Shown piece after piece: positions 1-13,100 of a stretch of DNA of 64,000 nt; within the stretch, counting starts at the first letter, position 1, and each line of letters starts with the position of its first letter. The position numbers and the translations under genes are program-made. Below the pieces are notes generated by a model, which made no database searches, was not told the origin of the DNA, and saw only the letters and a list, made by a program, of their open reading frames with translations. The stretch comes from Nematostella vectensis (lineage: Eukaryota > Cnidaria > Anthozoa > Actiniaria > Edwardsiidae): NCBI RefSeq assembly GCF_932526225.1, contig NC_064035.1, forward strand, positions 20,015,969 to 20,079,968, written 5' to 3'.

Positions 1-990
1 CAATAAAAAACCTTCAGTTTATGCTGATAAAGAAACGTTAAACTGCACTTAGCCCTACTTTAGGTTATTCATACAACACAGATGTCGCGAGCTCCAGGAA
101 AAATGATAATATGACTGTGGGCTAGCCCAAAGTCAAACCATTCCTTTATTTTAATATATATTTTATATTGCAGATTAAGGACCTATAATTGTAGAGGGAC
201 AAAAACCTTATTTTTCAAGTAGAAGGTGGAAGTAAAAAGTACAAATTATTTGACAATTAAACAAAGGAAGGAGCCGATTATGGGCGTTGTTGTCAGTAAT
301 AGTTGACACAAGCTCGAAGGCTTCAATTAAAACAAACAAAAAGTAACCAAGACAAAGTGGCAAGAAGAGAACAGGACTTTTGCAAACAAATTTCGACCTT
401 AAAGTGAACCAAAGTAATCTTTAAGTTTCCCTAAGAGCTGCTCCGTGAACCGTGGCTCTAAGACTGATGATCCCTTTAAGATCGCTGCACAAAAGACTAA
501 TTTGCACTCTCGTCAACTAGTTCACTAAAACCTAAACAAATACGGATTCCGTGTCACTTTGAAAAAGTAATATCCTGTAGAGAAAAAGTCATATCCTGTA
601 GAGAATAACCCTAAAATGTGTAAGAAGAAAATCTCTCTAAAATATATATAATCTCTTATATCCACGGATTAACCCTGCTAAATTCTCAAAAAATGTGATA
701 CTAAAGGTAATTCACTCAATTTGGAGCGAGAACCAGCCCTTTGTAAAGCCAAAACCGGTGCATGGCTCTCTATTCGGCAAGGCAGTCACCAAATAAGGAA
801 AAGCAAATGTTTTGAAGACTGTCCGATACTAGCTTCCATGATTCCTATTTAGTATTTCCATTGCAATGATTGATACCAGCACGAAAGCATCTCGCAAGAG
901 CAGACCTTGTGGAATATTCTGTAGCAAAGGTATAGTTACCGATGTTAGGAGCGAGAGGTAAAGTCAGAGGGAGTAGGACCCGGCACGGCA
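1..990. other. non-coding stretch, nothing recognised
   Basis: AT-rich sequence without a long or recognisable reading frame, RNA gene or clear repeat. It would lie downstream of the minus-strand gene(s) at 991-4,531, so it may include their 3' flank. Confidence 0.4.
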
Positions 991-1193
991 TCACTCCTTG
1001 TTCAACCTCCTGCGTGCTTCAGTGGTGCTTGTGTAGCTGGGCCACAGTTTGAACTGAACCTCGTCAAGTGCAGGCAACGCTTTCATGCCACAGCTGAGCT
1101 CTGTGGTAATCATGTTGCAGCCCACTGGGCGAGACAACCTCAACATGACGCTTCCACGGCCGACAAATACTCTCGCAAAATACGAAGACTTTT
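991..1193 (-). CDS. possible terminal exon of an unrecognised minus-strand gene
   Basis: On the minus strand an open frame of 67 codons ends in TGA at 991-993 and looks protein-like (segments MLRLSRPVGCNM and LDEVQFKLWPSYTS). It follows a possible acceptor (TTGACCAG) after 1,193, but the tract before that acceptor is purine-rich, which weakens it. An in-frame ATG also exists at 1,146. Its entry phase (one base carried in) would fit the exit phase of the rhodanese exon at 4,099-4,531, but no catalytic phosphatase exon was found between them, so joining the two is speculation. No family was recognised. Confidence 0.25.
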
Positions 1194-2919
1194 CTGGTCA
1201 ATTATTGCTGCTTTTTTTTAACTACTCATTAAACAACCTACTCATTGCGTTTTTGAACATGAGGTTAGTGTTTCTTTAACTCGAAAGGTGTTACTTGTTA
1301 AACAAAGAACCAACTATTAAAGCCTTTTTGTTATCGTGATTAAACAAATTATTTTGGCATGAATGATTCATCACCCTCTTGACATTAGCTATTTTACATG
1401 CATTCCTATGTTCCCCAATTTAATTCTTTTTTAAAAGAAAGGACTTTTGCATGCAAAAACTTTTTGTTTAAAAAAATGCCGAAAAAAAGAGTCGAAAAAA
1501 AATTACAAACAAATGAAAAGTCCTCCGAATACTTCAAGCAGAGCTTAGGACCGCCCGAACAGTGAATGGTGTCATATGGCAATGAGTACCAAACGAACCA
1601 AGGAATTGATTACCTAGGTTCATTGATGTCTGGGTTTAAGGGACGGAAAAAGGCCCTGTAGGCCAAGTATTTCAAATTTGCAATATGAACCAAGAGTTTT
1701 GTAATAATGAAATTTGGCGGTTTAAAAAAATGGACAATGGACATCGATTTTTCATAAATTATTCTTTAAACGCTGCCAGTTAAGCTGTCCAAACTATTTC
1801 CAAGCGTCTCTAGTAGATTCAACTATCTTAAAAAGCCGATGGTATTAAGTGTTTGATAAGCTAGAATAAGGGTAACTTTGTATAGATGCCAAGATATCAA
1901 GAGACATAAATTATGTTGAGTATGTGCTTATTAACAAATCTTTGGTGCTCGGCCATCTGTTTTGACATACAATGATGATGTCACTGCGTACTGTTAACAA
2001 AAAAAAACGAAGGGGAAATGGGTGGCGCAAAATAGTTTTAACCATTAAAATATGCCAAGGATTATTGTCTCCTATTACTAGATCATCTTCAATGGAATGC
2101 CCTGCTTTCGCAATGCACAAATGTTCTTATAAAACCATCAAATGTTAGGGGTTTGGGCCTGTTTTAACAGAGGTGAGAGAGCCTATTTTCTGATGCACTA
2201 TGGCACCTGTGATCCTACAAGTCACACCCATTACCCCCAAGTGGGTAGGTACATAAATACATAGATTGCCAGTCAGACCCATGTTTCTATGGCATGCATA
2301 ATTTTGTTGTAAAGGCTTCTTCTGATAACCACAGTTATGAAATATGTGCCTCCCCAATCAAATATGGTAACCTACTATTCCTAGCCTTCACACACATCTG
2401 ACCACTTAAGTAGGGGTGGTAAACACTGATTGATGCATTTCATGAATATGTATTAAGTGTGTTGGTATAACTGAGAAAACAGCTACAATGAGTGTAACTG
2501 GGGAGGGGAGGCAAGGGCTAGTTATTACTAGTCTATGATACTGTAGTTATCATTATATCTCCTCATATCTATACCCTTGGCAAACTTTTTTTGTTATGAT
2601 GGGCAGCTCAGCATAACCAACCACGAGCTTAGGCACTCTGCAGTATCCCCAGGGCATCCCTTCCAACGAGAGCACTACGAAATACCAAGCCTTACTTATT
2701 GATAAAATGATACTTGGTGCCAATTATCAATAATATCAATTTATGTATTGATGATAACAAGTTGTACACCTTGAAATATGAGTTATTGTATGCTGATATC
2801 AATCGATAACTAAATGAAAATATAGGATAGTACCTTTTTAATCTTCCCATGATCTATGTTTGTATACCATGTTTGGATGCTATTACTTTGAAAAACAGTT
2901 TACACTTACTGATTCATCA
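1194..2919. other. non-coding stretch, nothing recognised
   Basis: No convincing exon, RNA gene or repeat. It was searched on the minus strand for the HC(x5)R signature of a dual-specificity phosphatase, expected downstream of the rhodanese exon, and none was seen. Confidence 0.4.
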
Positions 2920-2923
2920 TTAA

Positions 2924-3594
2924 AGGTACTTGTACCTATTATCGGCCACCTGAAAATAATGTCAAATATTTCGTAAACTATAGAGAACAAGCCAAAAATG
3001 ACATATCAATTCGAAGAAACAATGCCTGTGAAACATGTTTTCCAAATATTTTTCAACAGTTTATCATTTTGCTTAGCTAGGACAATTTATTCTTACACAC
3101 CGTAAAATACTGCACAAAAAATTGTCTTTGAGTTGAAAACGCGAGGATGTAAAGAAGCCGTAAAAATCTCCAACATTTACTAATAGCGATGAAAATCGCT
3201 CTGCAAATCCGCCACTCTGTTGTTGATGACTCAGGGTGCTTTCAGGCCTTTGTTTCAGCCATGGTTTCATGTGATCTTTCATTGTTTGGGCCTCGGTCGC
3301 ATGTCCTATTATCAGCCACTTGAACGATTCAAAACAAATTTGACCGATTAGAGCGATTGGGAGTTTTGCCATGCGCATGTGATATCATTTTTCAATTGCT
3401 TAGTACACTTTTACAAACTTGTATTTTTTAACAAATTTTATCTTAATTGTAGACATCAAGGTAATTTAATCTAGGCCAAATTATAATGACAAATAGTCAA
3501 ACATTTATTGTTATGAATACTGAAAGCTGAATGTTTTTTTGTTTACGAGATAATTTAGCGTAAGCCTAAATGGCAGATAATAGGTACAAGTACC
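2924..3594. mobile_element. TTAA-flanked non-autonomous inverted-repeat element
   Basis: A 671-bp segment has terminal inverted repeats of about 19 bases (GGTACTTGTACCTATTATC at the left end, its reverse complement at the right). Direct TTAA copies flank it at 2,920-2,923 and 3,595-3,598. TTAA duplication is typical of piggyBac and Kolobok DNA transposons. No transposase is visible; the internal 101-codon minus-strand frame resembles nothing known. Confidence 0.7.
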
Positions 3595-3770
3595 TTAATT
3601 CAGGATGAAAAACAACAAAATTCTGTTAATGTGGTAAAGTTTTACTTGGGTATAGTTATGTTTTCAACAGGGGTTGAAGGGTAGAAATCACAGATCATGG
3701 ACCAAATTTTCTTACTTTCATGGATCACAGAGTTAACAATTGCTGTGAGTGCAATAACGGATCCCGGGTA

Positions 3771-3790
3771 CCCCCCCCCCCCCCCCCCCC
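3771..3790. repeat. poly-C tract
   Basis: A run of 20 C bases. The surrounding 3,595-4,098 is otherwise unremarkable AT-rich sequence. Confidence 0.9.
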
Positions 3791-4098
3791 TGGGAGCATA
3801 GATGCGGTATAGTTTGACGTGGTGGCGCGCACACACACTAACGGGAATGGTTATACATTATCTCATAGCAACTTTAATGAGGATCTATAAAATTATAAAA
3901 CATCATAAAAATCATAAAAATATAGAAAAAGGATGGTAAATAAGACGAATATTAAAAAACAAATCTAGCAAAATATTTGCCCACAAAAACTCTACATCTG
4001 TTCCACGAAGCGTATGTTTACAAATGGTGCATTACACATTTAGACCTTTATAAAAGCAGAATTATCCTAAAATATGCAGATAATATGAAGCCTCTTAC

Positions 4099-4531
4099 CT
4101 TTAAGAAAAAACACGTCTTTTCCTTCTTTGAATAACGCTTGCATAACAAGAAGAACGGCCGCCCGGCAAGGGGAGAACTCCTCGCCTCGCGTCACATCAT
4201 CGTAAACAATGAAAGAAGTCCGTGACTTGCAGCCCGAGACATACTTTTCTTTTCCTTCCTTAGACGTAATCAAATCCTTAAGTTTTGTTTTCCCTTGCTG
4301 GAGTCTCTTTCTTCCAATAGAAGAGCAGTTGACGTGAATAGCGCCTTTAATATGGCAGTAATTGTAGGCTAAAAGTGGTCTGCAGTCGATAAGTACAATG
4401 CTCTCTTCATCTTTCAGCAAAAGCTGTTCCACATCGCATGGCGAAACACTCGGCCATTTCGAATGATTCATACCAAACTTGACTTTCGAATCCAAATTCG
4501 AAGGAGTTGTTTCAAACAGAATGGCAGGCAT
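4099..4531 (-). CDS. rhodanese-domain first coding exon of a MAP-kinase-phosphatase-like protein (partial)
   Basis: The ATG is at 4,531 and the exon runs 144 codons plus one base to a good donor (AAAG|GTAAGAGG, boundary 4,099/4,098). Residues about 29-143 form a rhodanese/CH2 domain (IVLIDCRPLLAYNYCHIKGAIHVNC region at 45-69). A basic cluster RKRLQQGK at 74-81 resembles the kinase-interaction motif of DUSP10/DUSP1-type phosphatases, and the exon ends in DVFFLKG, where this family is normally spliced. In the family this domain docks ERK, p38 or JNK, and a following DSPc domain dephosphorylates them. That catalytic part was not found in the remaining 4 kb, so the downstream exons lie beyond the left edge, were missed, or are lost. 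Lineage within DUSP is unresolved. Confidence 0.7.
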
Positions 4532-5237
4532 CAGAGTGAAAAGACTTCTTCAGGTTCGAAAATTGTAAAATACAAAACAGTCAAAGCCAATACTGCTATT
4601 CGATGTGTTCTCACTGCTCGTTCTTGGCTGGTTGATCGCGTGAAGATTATCCGCCAACTTTTGATGAAAACCTAGACAGATGCTCAAATGTTTTTCGAAC
4701 ACATTACAAACAATAAGTTAATATTATTCTATCTCTATGCTTGAGGCTAAAAAGGCAGCAATGTTTTAGTTGAGACGTTCTAGATCATCGAATTTATTAT
4801 TTTTTTATCGACTGAGCAAACTGGCTATGAGCAGGAATTTTCATAACATATGATGTCACTGTTAGCCAATCAGGTCACGCAATTGAGCGATAGAAATAGA
4901 AACAGTGCATTCGGTAAGTATTCGTTTCTACGACACACTATGACGAAGTACTGCCGATTGCCTCCGTAACCTGGAAGGTCCATGTGATTGACGCAATTAC
5001 GAGCACAAAGGCAACCCTGGAAGATTCTAGATGCAAAATCAGAAGTAGAGTAACAATGGCTTCCTGAAAGAAGAAAAAAAAAATAAGTGGATCAAGATAA
5101 TACGTTTCTGATAGTGAAGAATGTTGTATACTCCTTACGAAGTAGAACAAAATGTTTTTTGCTGTTGTTTTTGTTTGTTCGTTTTTTGTGTAAATAGCTT
5201 CGATGCACTTGATATCTGTTTTCATAATGGTCACCTT
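4532..5237. other. upstream flank of the rhodanese exon
   Basis: Presumed promoter and 5' region of the minus-strand phosphatase-like gene. No defined element was identified. Confidence 0.3.
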
Positions 5238-6425
5238 GTTGAGGCCACAGTTGTAATAACCTGCCACATTTTTTATAACGGCCACATTTGTAATAAGGTA
5301 GGCCACATTTGTAATAAACTATCCGATATCTCATGAAAGAAACATCGTATGACATCCAAACTTGGTAGGCGTCATGTAGGTGTCAAGGGGGTGCAACCAG
5401 GTGGTCACGTGATATGTGACGTCATCCATGACGTCATTTAAAATAAGAAATATGAACATAAAAGATATGTCATTATACCCACATCGTCAGGCTGTCAAAC
5501 ATGCAATATGTCATGCTTATAGGCAGTGCCTTAAGTTATCTGATAAACAAGAAGAATTTGATTTTTCTAAGAGACATGGAAGACGTAGCGACAGAATCAA
5601 TCAAAATAACGTCATCGATTATGCAACCTCAAGTCGATAAGGCGAACATCAATCATTTGAACTCAATAATAATAAAACGCCCCCTTATCATGTTATTATA
5701 AGAATGATAGCAGGTGATTACAATGATACGAGTGTTCATCTGGCATTACATACGCGCCCATCTACCTATATATTACCTATATATAATATTTTTTTTCTCC
5801 CAAGAGATGGGCGCGTGTATATCCAGGTTCCACTGTATCAATACCATCAATTACTCTCAGTTTGGTTGCCCTGATAAGCTCAGTTCTTGAGATATTATTT
5901 CCTTTTCTTTTGATGACGTCATCGATGACGTCACATTTCACGTGATCATTTTGTTGACACTGCCTTGACACTAGCGTTGTCATACGATTTTTCCTTCATG
6001 AGGTATGGATATTTTTATGACGTCATCGATGACGTCACACATCACGTGACCATCTCGTTGCACCCCCCTTGATACCTACATAGATGACACTAATCATGTT
6101 CGGTTGTCATACGTGATTCCTTCATGAGGTATGGATATTTTTGATGACGTCATCGATGACGTCACACATCACGTGACCATCTCGTTGCAACGACTTTAAA
6201 ACCTACATGACACCTATCAAGTTTGGTTGTCATACGTGCTTCTTTCATGGGATATATTTTTGGTGACGTCATTGATTAAGTCACATATCACGTGACCATC
6301 TGGTTGCACCCCCTTGAAGCCCACATGACACCTACCAAGTTTAATTGTCGTACGATGTTTCTTTCATGAGATATCGGATAGTTTATGTAACAAATGAGGC
6401 AGATTATTACATATGTGGCCTCAAC
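5238..6425. mobile_element. foldback-type element with internal CRE-like palindromes
   Basis: The left end (GTTGAGGCCACA...) and right end (...TGTGGCCTCAAC) are inverted repeats. The similarity continues inward for roughly 200 bases: ATGTGGCC, a GATATCTCATGAAAGAAAC segment, a CACCCCCTTGA segment, CACGTGA and TGACGTCA. The right side carries about four diverged direct copies of the inner block (about 5,905-6,370), each with GATGACGTCATCGATGACGTCAC-like palindromes and CACGTGAC; the left carries one inverted copy. No transposase frame is present, so it is probably non-autonomous. No target duplication could be fixed. Confidence 0.65.
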
Positions 6426-6920
6426 ACACCTTTTTATGTCTTTTTCTCCTATTCTCTGATATTATGCTTACCAGATAGATGAAATGTCCATTTTCCAATT
6501 AGCTTTGACGAATTATATACGTACCAGGGAGCTATAAATAGTTATGAACCCGTTCTCCTTGTAGCTCTGCTGCGTGTCTCCGATAAGACCACATAAATTA
6601 GTTTCTTGTTGCGATTTCTTCCTCTGGAGCGTTTTTTATTTTACTTTTTATTCTTATTTTATTAGTTCAAATCTCAAGTCTCAAGATTCGAAGCTTTATC
6701 ATAAAGTAAGACATGGAATCACGACTTCTTGTGAAAAAATTTTTGAAGGTGCACTGGCAGTCGTGCCAAGACGGGACGCTAGTCTATTACCCGTGCAGTA
6801 AGATAACCATGAAAGTCAACTGAGGTAAAACGGCTATGCCATGCTGATGACTTCTAATAAGGACGAAACAGCTGTCCGTGGTTAGAAAAGTGTGAATTGG
6901 TTCATTTTAGCGGATATCAA

Positions 6921-7052
6921 TAGTAAACTTTACCCTTGGTGATACCAGAATATCGAGCTTCGTTCGTTTACTATGCGCCTCGTATTAAGTAAAGGGTGCA
7001 TAGTAAAAACAAACGAAGCTTCATACTCTGGTACCAAGGGTATAGTTCACTA
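6921..7052. mobile_element. 132-bp hairpin MITE
   Basis: Nearly the whole unit is an imperfect inverted repeat: TAGTAAACTTTACCCTTGGT at the left and the reverse complement of TAGTGAACTATACCCTTGG at the right, with arms continuing through CGTTTACTATGC. It lies in the presumed upstream region (6,426-7,159) of the SPATA17 gene. Nothing else was recognised in that stretch. Confidence 0.65.
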
Positions 7053-7159
7053 GATGCACACAAATAACGATTCTGATTGAAATTTAAATCTTCGAATACA
7101 GATAGTTTATCCTACAGCCCGTGGCTTACCAAGTTTTGGGTTTCCTGTGGTAAAATGCT

Positions 7160-10100
7160 ATGGCAACGGGCAAGAAACACAAGAACAAAATGGCGACATT
7201 CGCAAGGCTAATGGAGGGACGGCGCGAAGTGATCGACCAAATCTTTCAAAGGCAAAGGTATAAAGGAGTTTAGCTTTTAGATAAGGCATTCGAACGACTA
7301 ATAAGGTATCAGATGACAGTACTATGCCTATTCTATGGCTAAAATCTCCTTGATTCTGAGAGAAAATCAGTTTCATTTTGTTCGGAGTTCTTCTGTCTTG
7401 TTTGTGGGGTTGTTGTTGTCTAAATAGTCTATGGCAATTTTATTTGAGGTGCCTTTTTTAAAATAAAAAGTGAAAGATAGAAGTGATTTACTATATTTTG
7501 GATAGAAACAGTGTTTGTTATGATACCTAACGCACCTCAAAAGTCATGTTTCTTTTGTGGTTATATTTTAGTGATGCAGAAAACCGAAGAATACTGGAGT
7601 ACGATTCTGCTGTTAAGATTCAAAGCTGGTTCAGGGCTACACGAGTACGATCATACATTAGGTGAGTTACGTTACTTTTTTGTCAACCAAAAGGTAATAA
7701 AAATACAAGCATTTCCTCTAGGTACCCGTACAGAACACTGAGCACTGCTTTATAATGATAGGTTCCTGAACTATTGTGCGCGAACGATTCAAAGGCATTT
7801 CCGGGGATTTAAAGGACGAGAAATCTACCGTCATATAGTCAAGGTAATTTTTATTTGCTCCTTATGGAATTAAGATTGTTCTTTCCATTATGACTGTGCA
7901 CAGGTAACCCAAGCTCATAGGGGTAGACATACAACAACATATAGGGTAAAAGTAGACCTGGAAATTTGTATGAAATTGTTAATAGATGACGCTGAAACTT
8001 ACACTGTGCCAAGTTGGTGGTGTTGTTAGTGCCCTGGTGGAGATTTGTACAAAAAAAAATCCTGCGCTAACCCTTCACACTAACAGAGAGGACTTCTCCT
8101 CTCTTCTCCACCAGGGCCAGGTTCCTGAAAAGCAATTTAATGCCAACCCAGGGATGAATTTCACTTTTATCAAATCAAATGTATTGATAACCGCATTTAT
8201 CCCTGGGTCAGTGCTAACCCGCTCTCCAGGGACTGGCCCCAGTTCACTGTATTTCTAACCCCTGATCCCCTATACGCTGGGGTTACCTGTAGTTGATGAT
8301 AATGAAATTGTATAATAATTATTCTTTCATATTCCAGGAGCATGTGAAGCAGATGAGAATTAATTTCTATAATGCACAAGCAACTAAGGTATGTTGGGTA
8401 CAAAGGGCACATGTAGAGACATACTACTTGTGTTAGTACTCCTGCTATTACAAAAGCCTGGAAAATTTAAGCTATTTATTAAGTAAACAGATATGTTTTA
8501 TAACACAGACAGATACTGTATCTTTTATTACACATTCCACACTTTATACACGAAGGAAGGTTCTAAAAAAATAACATGAAATTTTAAAGCCAGGCCACAT
8601 AGCTAACAAGGGATCATTTTTCATATTAGATAATTGCTTAGTTTGATTGAATATAAAAAAAAAAAAAATTTCAGTTCCTTTCTCTCCTATGCTAACCAGT
8701 TCTTTTTCATTTCAACAGATACAAAAAGTTTGGAGAGGTAGGTTATTTTCTAAACACTTTTTTGTAGAAAAGCTCTCCACTCTTTAGATATTTAGGGATT
8801 CTGTACGAATGTGACAACTTAAAATCAAATGGCTAAAATATTTTGTTGTAACTCTTTGTTCTTCTCAGGGTATTACACAAGAAAGTACATCCACAATTAT
8901 TACAGCAGGAAGGCCTTCTTGACCGGCCTTGTTGTCAAGAATGAGATTGTTCGGTGAGAATCCAATGATCATGGCAAAAGAAACCCTGTTTGTAGGGTAG
9001 AAGGATTATGTAATTTTATTAGTGTAGTTGTAGATATTGATAGAGGCTAAACTTAAATTACGGTGTACACTAAAAAACGCACACTGTCATTGGATCCATG
9101 TGTTATAAGAGAAGATACACCCTTGAAATCAGCATGTGCATGTAAGCATACTCCCAAAAACTAAATTGTAACTTAAGAAAACTTGACTTTTTCTCACTGC
9201 CTTCTTTATTTTTGTTCAGGACACACTGTCACATCATCTATTTATCTATTAAAAGACAGGTGCTTACAAAAAACTAGATCAATTTTTAGACATTGCATCT
9301 AAATTGTGACATACAATTAATTACTAAAACATGGATCATATATGGAGAGGGGGGGAGTATCCCCCCACCCCACCCTAGATGACAGACTTTTCCAGGGGCG
9401 TAGCCAGGGTGGTGGCCCAGGGCCCCCCTTCTAGCAGCCAAAAATTCAGTAAATGCATGAGAAATCATCTAAAATACAGGAGAAAATGCCTTGAAAGGGC
9501 CTTTTGGGCCCCCTTCTGTTAAAAATCCTGGCTACGCCCCTGTTTTCCATACATTTTTGTAACTCAGCCATTCTTTTCATGATACTTTTTCACATATGTC
9601 CCTACTGCACAGCCAGTGAGAAACAGTATTCCATAGTAAAGACAAACACATTTAGTGCTTAGAATCCAATGAATTCCTCTGGCATGGCCCTTTGGTTTAA
9701 AGACAAATGCCACTGTTCAAAAAAGCCACAGCTGGGTAAAAAGAATCCTTTTACGGGTATTTCATGTTAGGGCGGCTACAGGATTTTCACTGCATGTGAA
9801 TTAAGTTCTTTGTTCCTGAATCTTTTGTTTCCAGGCAACAGCTCCATGAGCTATCAGTGGCTGCTTCACAAGAGAGAGCAAGGAAGGCAAAGGAAGAGCA
9901 AAAAGTAAGAATATAGACCATATGAAACCAAGTGATTAACCATCCTAATTAACACATTTAATTATTTGTCCAGGCTGCTCAAGAAATGGAGGCTCGGAAG
10001 ACACATTATTTGATAAGCACGCACCAGATACCAGGAGTGTACAATTCCCCATACGACAAAAAACATTTCTCAAAAGAGCATGCGCTTCTAGCTGTTCGTG

Positions 10101-13100
10101 CTCCCAGCCCCAAGACTCGTGCAGCGATTAGCGCTCGACTTAGAACAGGACGAACTGGGACCCTAGATGTCAGAGGTAGCGCGAAAGCTGCCGAAAAGGA
10201 CATGAAGTATGAAGTGCTTCCTCCCATTACAACGAAGATGCAGGTAATTAAGGATATCAGATGCTACACATTGTGTCTAAGAAAAACAATAATCTTGTAA
10301 ATGATGCAAAATTTGAGATCATTGGTAGAGAAGATGGCGCAAAATTTGACTTTTTGTATGAAATTGTAAATTCAAATAATTATAGCTCTAAGCAATAGTG
10401 GCAAAAACGCCAATATTTCAGTTCATTAAGAACTTCATTATCTGCACTACATGTTTCTGTGCTTTATTCTTTACAATCTGCCTCCAAAACCTACTGAGCA
10501 TGCATGTTTTGTTTTGGTGTGTAAATTAGTGGGGAATGCTAATTAGGCTCCAGGAACAGCAGGATGTGACACACATTGGGCTTCAGTAGTGAAAGGGTTA
10601 ATCTCTGAAAGGCCAGAAAGCATAGCTGTCAACTCACCCGCATTTGGCGGGTGTCACAAGTTTTTGGACCTATCTTTTTGCATATTTACTGTATTTCACC
10701 TGATTTCACAAGATTTCTGTCCAAGTTGGGTTGACAGCTATGAGAGTGATTTATAAGAACTTTAAATATTTTCCTGACTTAAGAAATGAATGCTGATGTT
10801 TTCTGTTGTATTAGGGACCATTCCGTGAACCTCAAGAAGTATGGAAACAGCGTCACAAGAAACTCAACCCAACTTTACGTGTTGATACATCATACACGTC
10901 CGCTGAGCAAGCAAGGTACTTGGGCATCCTGGCTTTTAATCTTACACAAAGCTTTCTGCTTTAGTGCCAGGAGGGAGAGGGGAGGGGGGGGGGGTAAAAA
11001 GAACCACCAAAATAAAAGAAATTTGAGAAACTTGGAAATATGCAGGAGAAAATGGTTCACAAGATGTCTAAGGTGGAAAAAAAAGAAACATTCTTTACTG
11101 GTGCCAGGGCATAAAATGAATTACACACCCATTTTATTTTAAGGGTGAGTTTTAAAGTCCTTAAAAACTTTCACTTATATCAATCTAGCCAAAAACAAAG
11201 CATAGATAAACTTTCAAATTCTGAAAAGGGAATTAAATTTGGTTGAAATTTCAATTTTCTACAGATCTTTGAAAATTTTCCTGGCCGCGCGAAAGGAGAT
11301 TGAATCGCATGAATAATTCCAAGTTTTGGTGGGAAAATCTGAAACAACGTATTTTCCTTAAATCCGTTAAAATTTTGAGACGGCAATACCACAAAATATT
11401 GGCGAAGTGTTTTCTATTGCAATGCTACCCATAATAAAGCGAAGAATAATTTAAATGTCGAGAATTTTGTGTGCGAAAAAAGAAAATATCGTTTTATTGT
11501 AGGTTTCAAAAACAGTGCGCGCTCGTAAAAATATTGTCATTCTTGATTGCGAATGAAGCGTGCGTGCACAATGCACAAAACAATTCAAAGACTAAAAAAT
11601 ATCTGCTAAATTTTGCAGATTTGTTTTCTGAAGTTTAATAATTATTTGACTACCAGGTTGAGATATAAAGATGATGGTAAAAGTTGTAACCACACAACGT
11701 TCTTCAGCAATAACTAAGAAGACATGAAGACGGGAACCAGTTTAGCACACGCATATGTTTTCTCATGTAATTTGGTTGACATCTCGATCTACGTCACAAA
11801 TGACTGGACCGGGCCTTTCAGTTCACAGTCTTTTTTCTGAAGGTTGACCAAAAATACCTCAATATTTCAGATTTGAGTTATTCGCGCGAACGCGTATATT
11901 ATATATTATTATACGAACCACATACCATTTGGAAAATGAAAATATAAAGAATTGACAAAGTCTTTCAACTTTGAAAGGTTATATGGACTTTAAGCATGTC
12001 TTTAAATTTTGAAACCTGGGGGTGCAGGTCATTTTTTACCAGCAAAATATTGTTTTTGGTGTGAAAGACAATAATTTTGTGCTCTTTATTCTTACAATAT
12101 GTTTGCCTTTTTAGGGCTGAGATGAAGGCTGAAGAGTGGGTCACACGAGTTATTGATGATAAGTAAGTCTGAAAATAAATACAATTTAATATTATTACTA
12201 TTCTATTATTATTACTACAATGCAGGCTAATTTCTCCAGGGGGGGGGGGAATTTTCTGATAAAAATCTGACCATCCCCAAAAGAACAAAAAGATATTTTT
12301 GCCATTGCAGTACCTCCACTGTATGTTTATTATCAGATTTGGCAGTGAAAAAGTTTTTATTTTTCACATACCAGAGTGATCTAGAATGCCTTTTATCTAA
12401 TTTGCTAGTTGTTGGGGTGTGAACGCACCCCTTGCCGTACAGGCCTGTTATGTATCTTGGACGCGGTTGCCTCGGTTTTTCCGCGGAAAATGTTGCAATA
12501 GTTTTAGTCATCACTATAGTTATATTATAAGAAACTTTTTTGTGTGTAGATCTGGGCTAGACTGTTACCCATACATACTTCAGAAGAGTGGATCCCTTGG
12601 TCTTAGTGCCATTAATTTGTTTTCTAGCAATCAGATTATACTATGTTCAATTATAGAAACAAACACCCAGGCTGACTTGAATTCCTGTGCTACCTTTCTT
12701 AGGAAAGGGAATGATACAGTCATGCAGTCAGTCTCATTGTAGGAAATCATACTAAAGAGAAGTTTTTTTTTTCAGGTTTGTTCCCTTCACTCATCGGACA
12801 AGGGAATATGAGCCACTCCTACACAGCACCTCAGCTTTTGGGAGGTGAGTCTAAATCTTTTTCACTAATGATAGAATATCGGTCTATCATTATCAAGGCA
12901 TATCTGACAGGAAGGAGGGAGGGAGGGCAAAGCAAGAAAATCGTAAGAAGATAAAGGCAACTTGAAAGTGGAAATGGTGGTGCCCCATCCCCTGTTGTGG
13001 CCCTCAGTATGTTTTTCTATATTTCATTCATATTTCATCTCATATTTCATTTAAGCTTACCATATGGAACAAAGTACTTCAGAGAAAGTGATCCTGGAAG

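Noticed and set aside
3073-3378. 101-codon minus-strand frame
   Set aside because: It lies wholly inside the TTAA-flanked element, has no recognisable motif and is too short to be a transposase.
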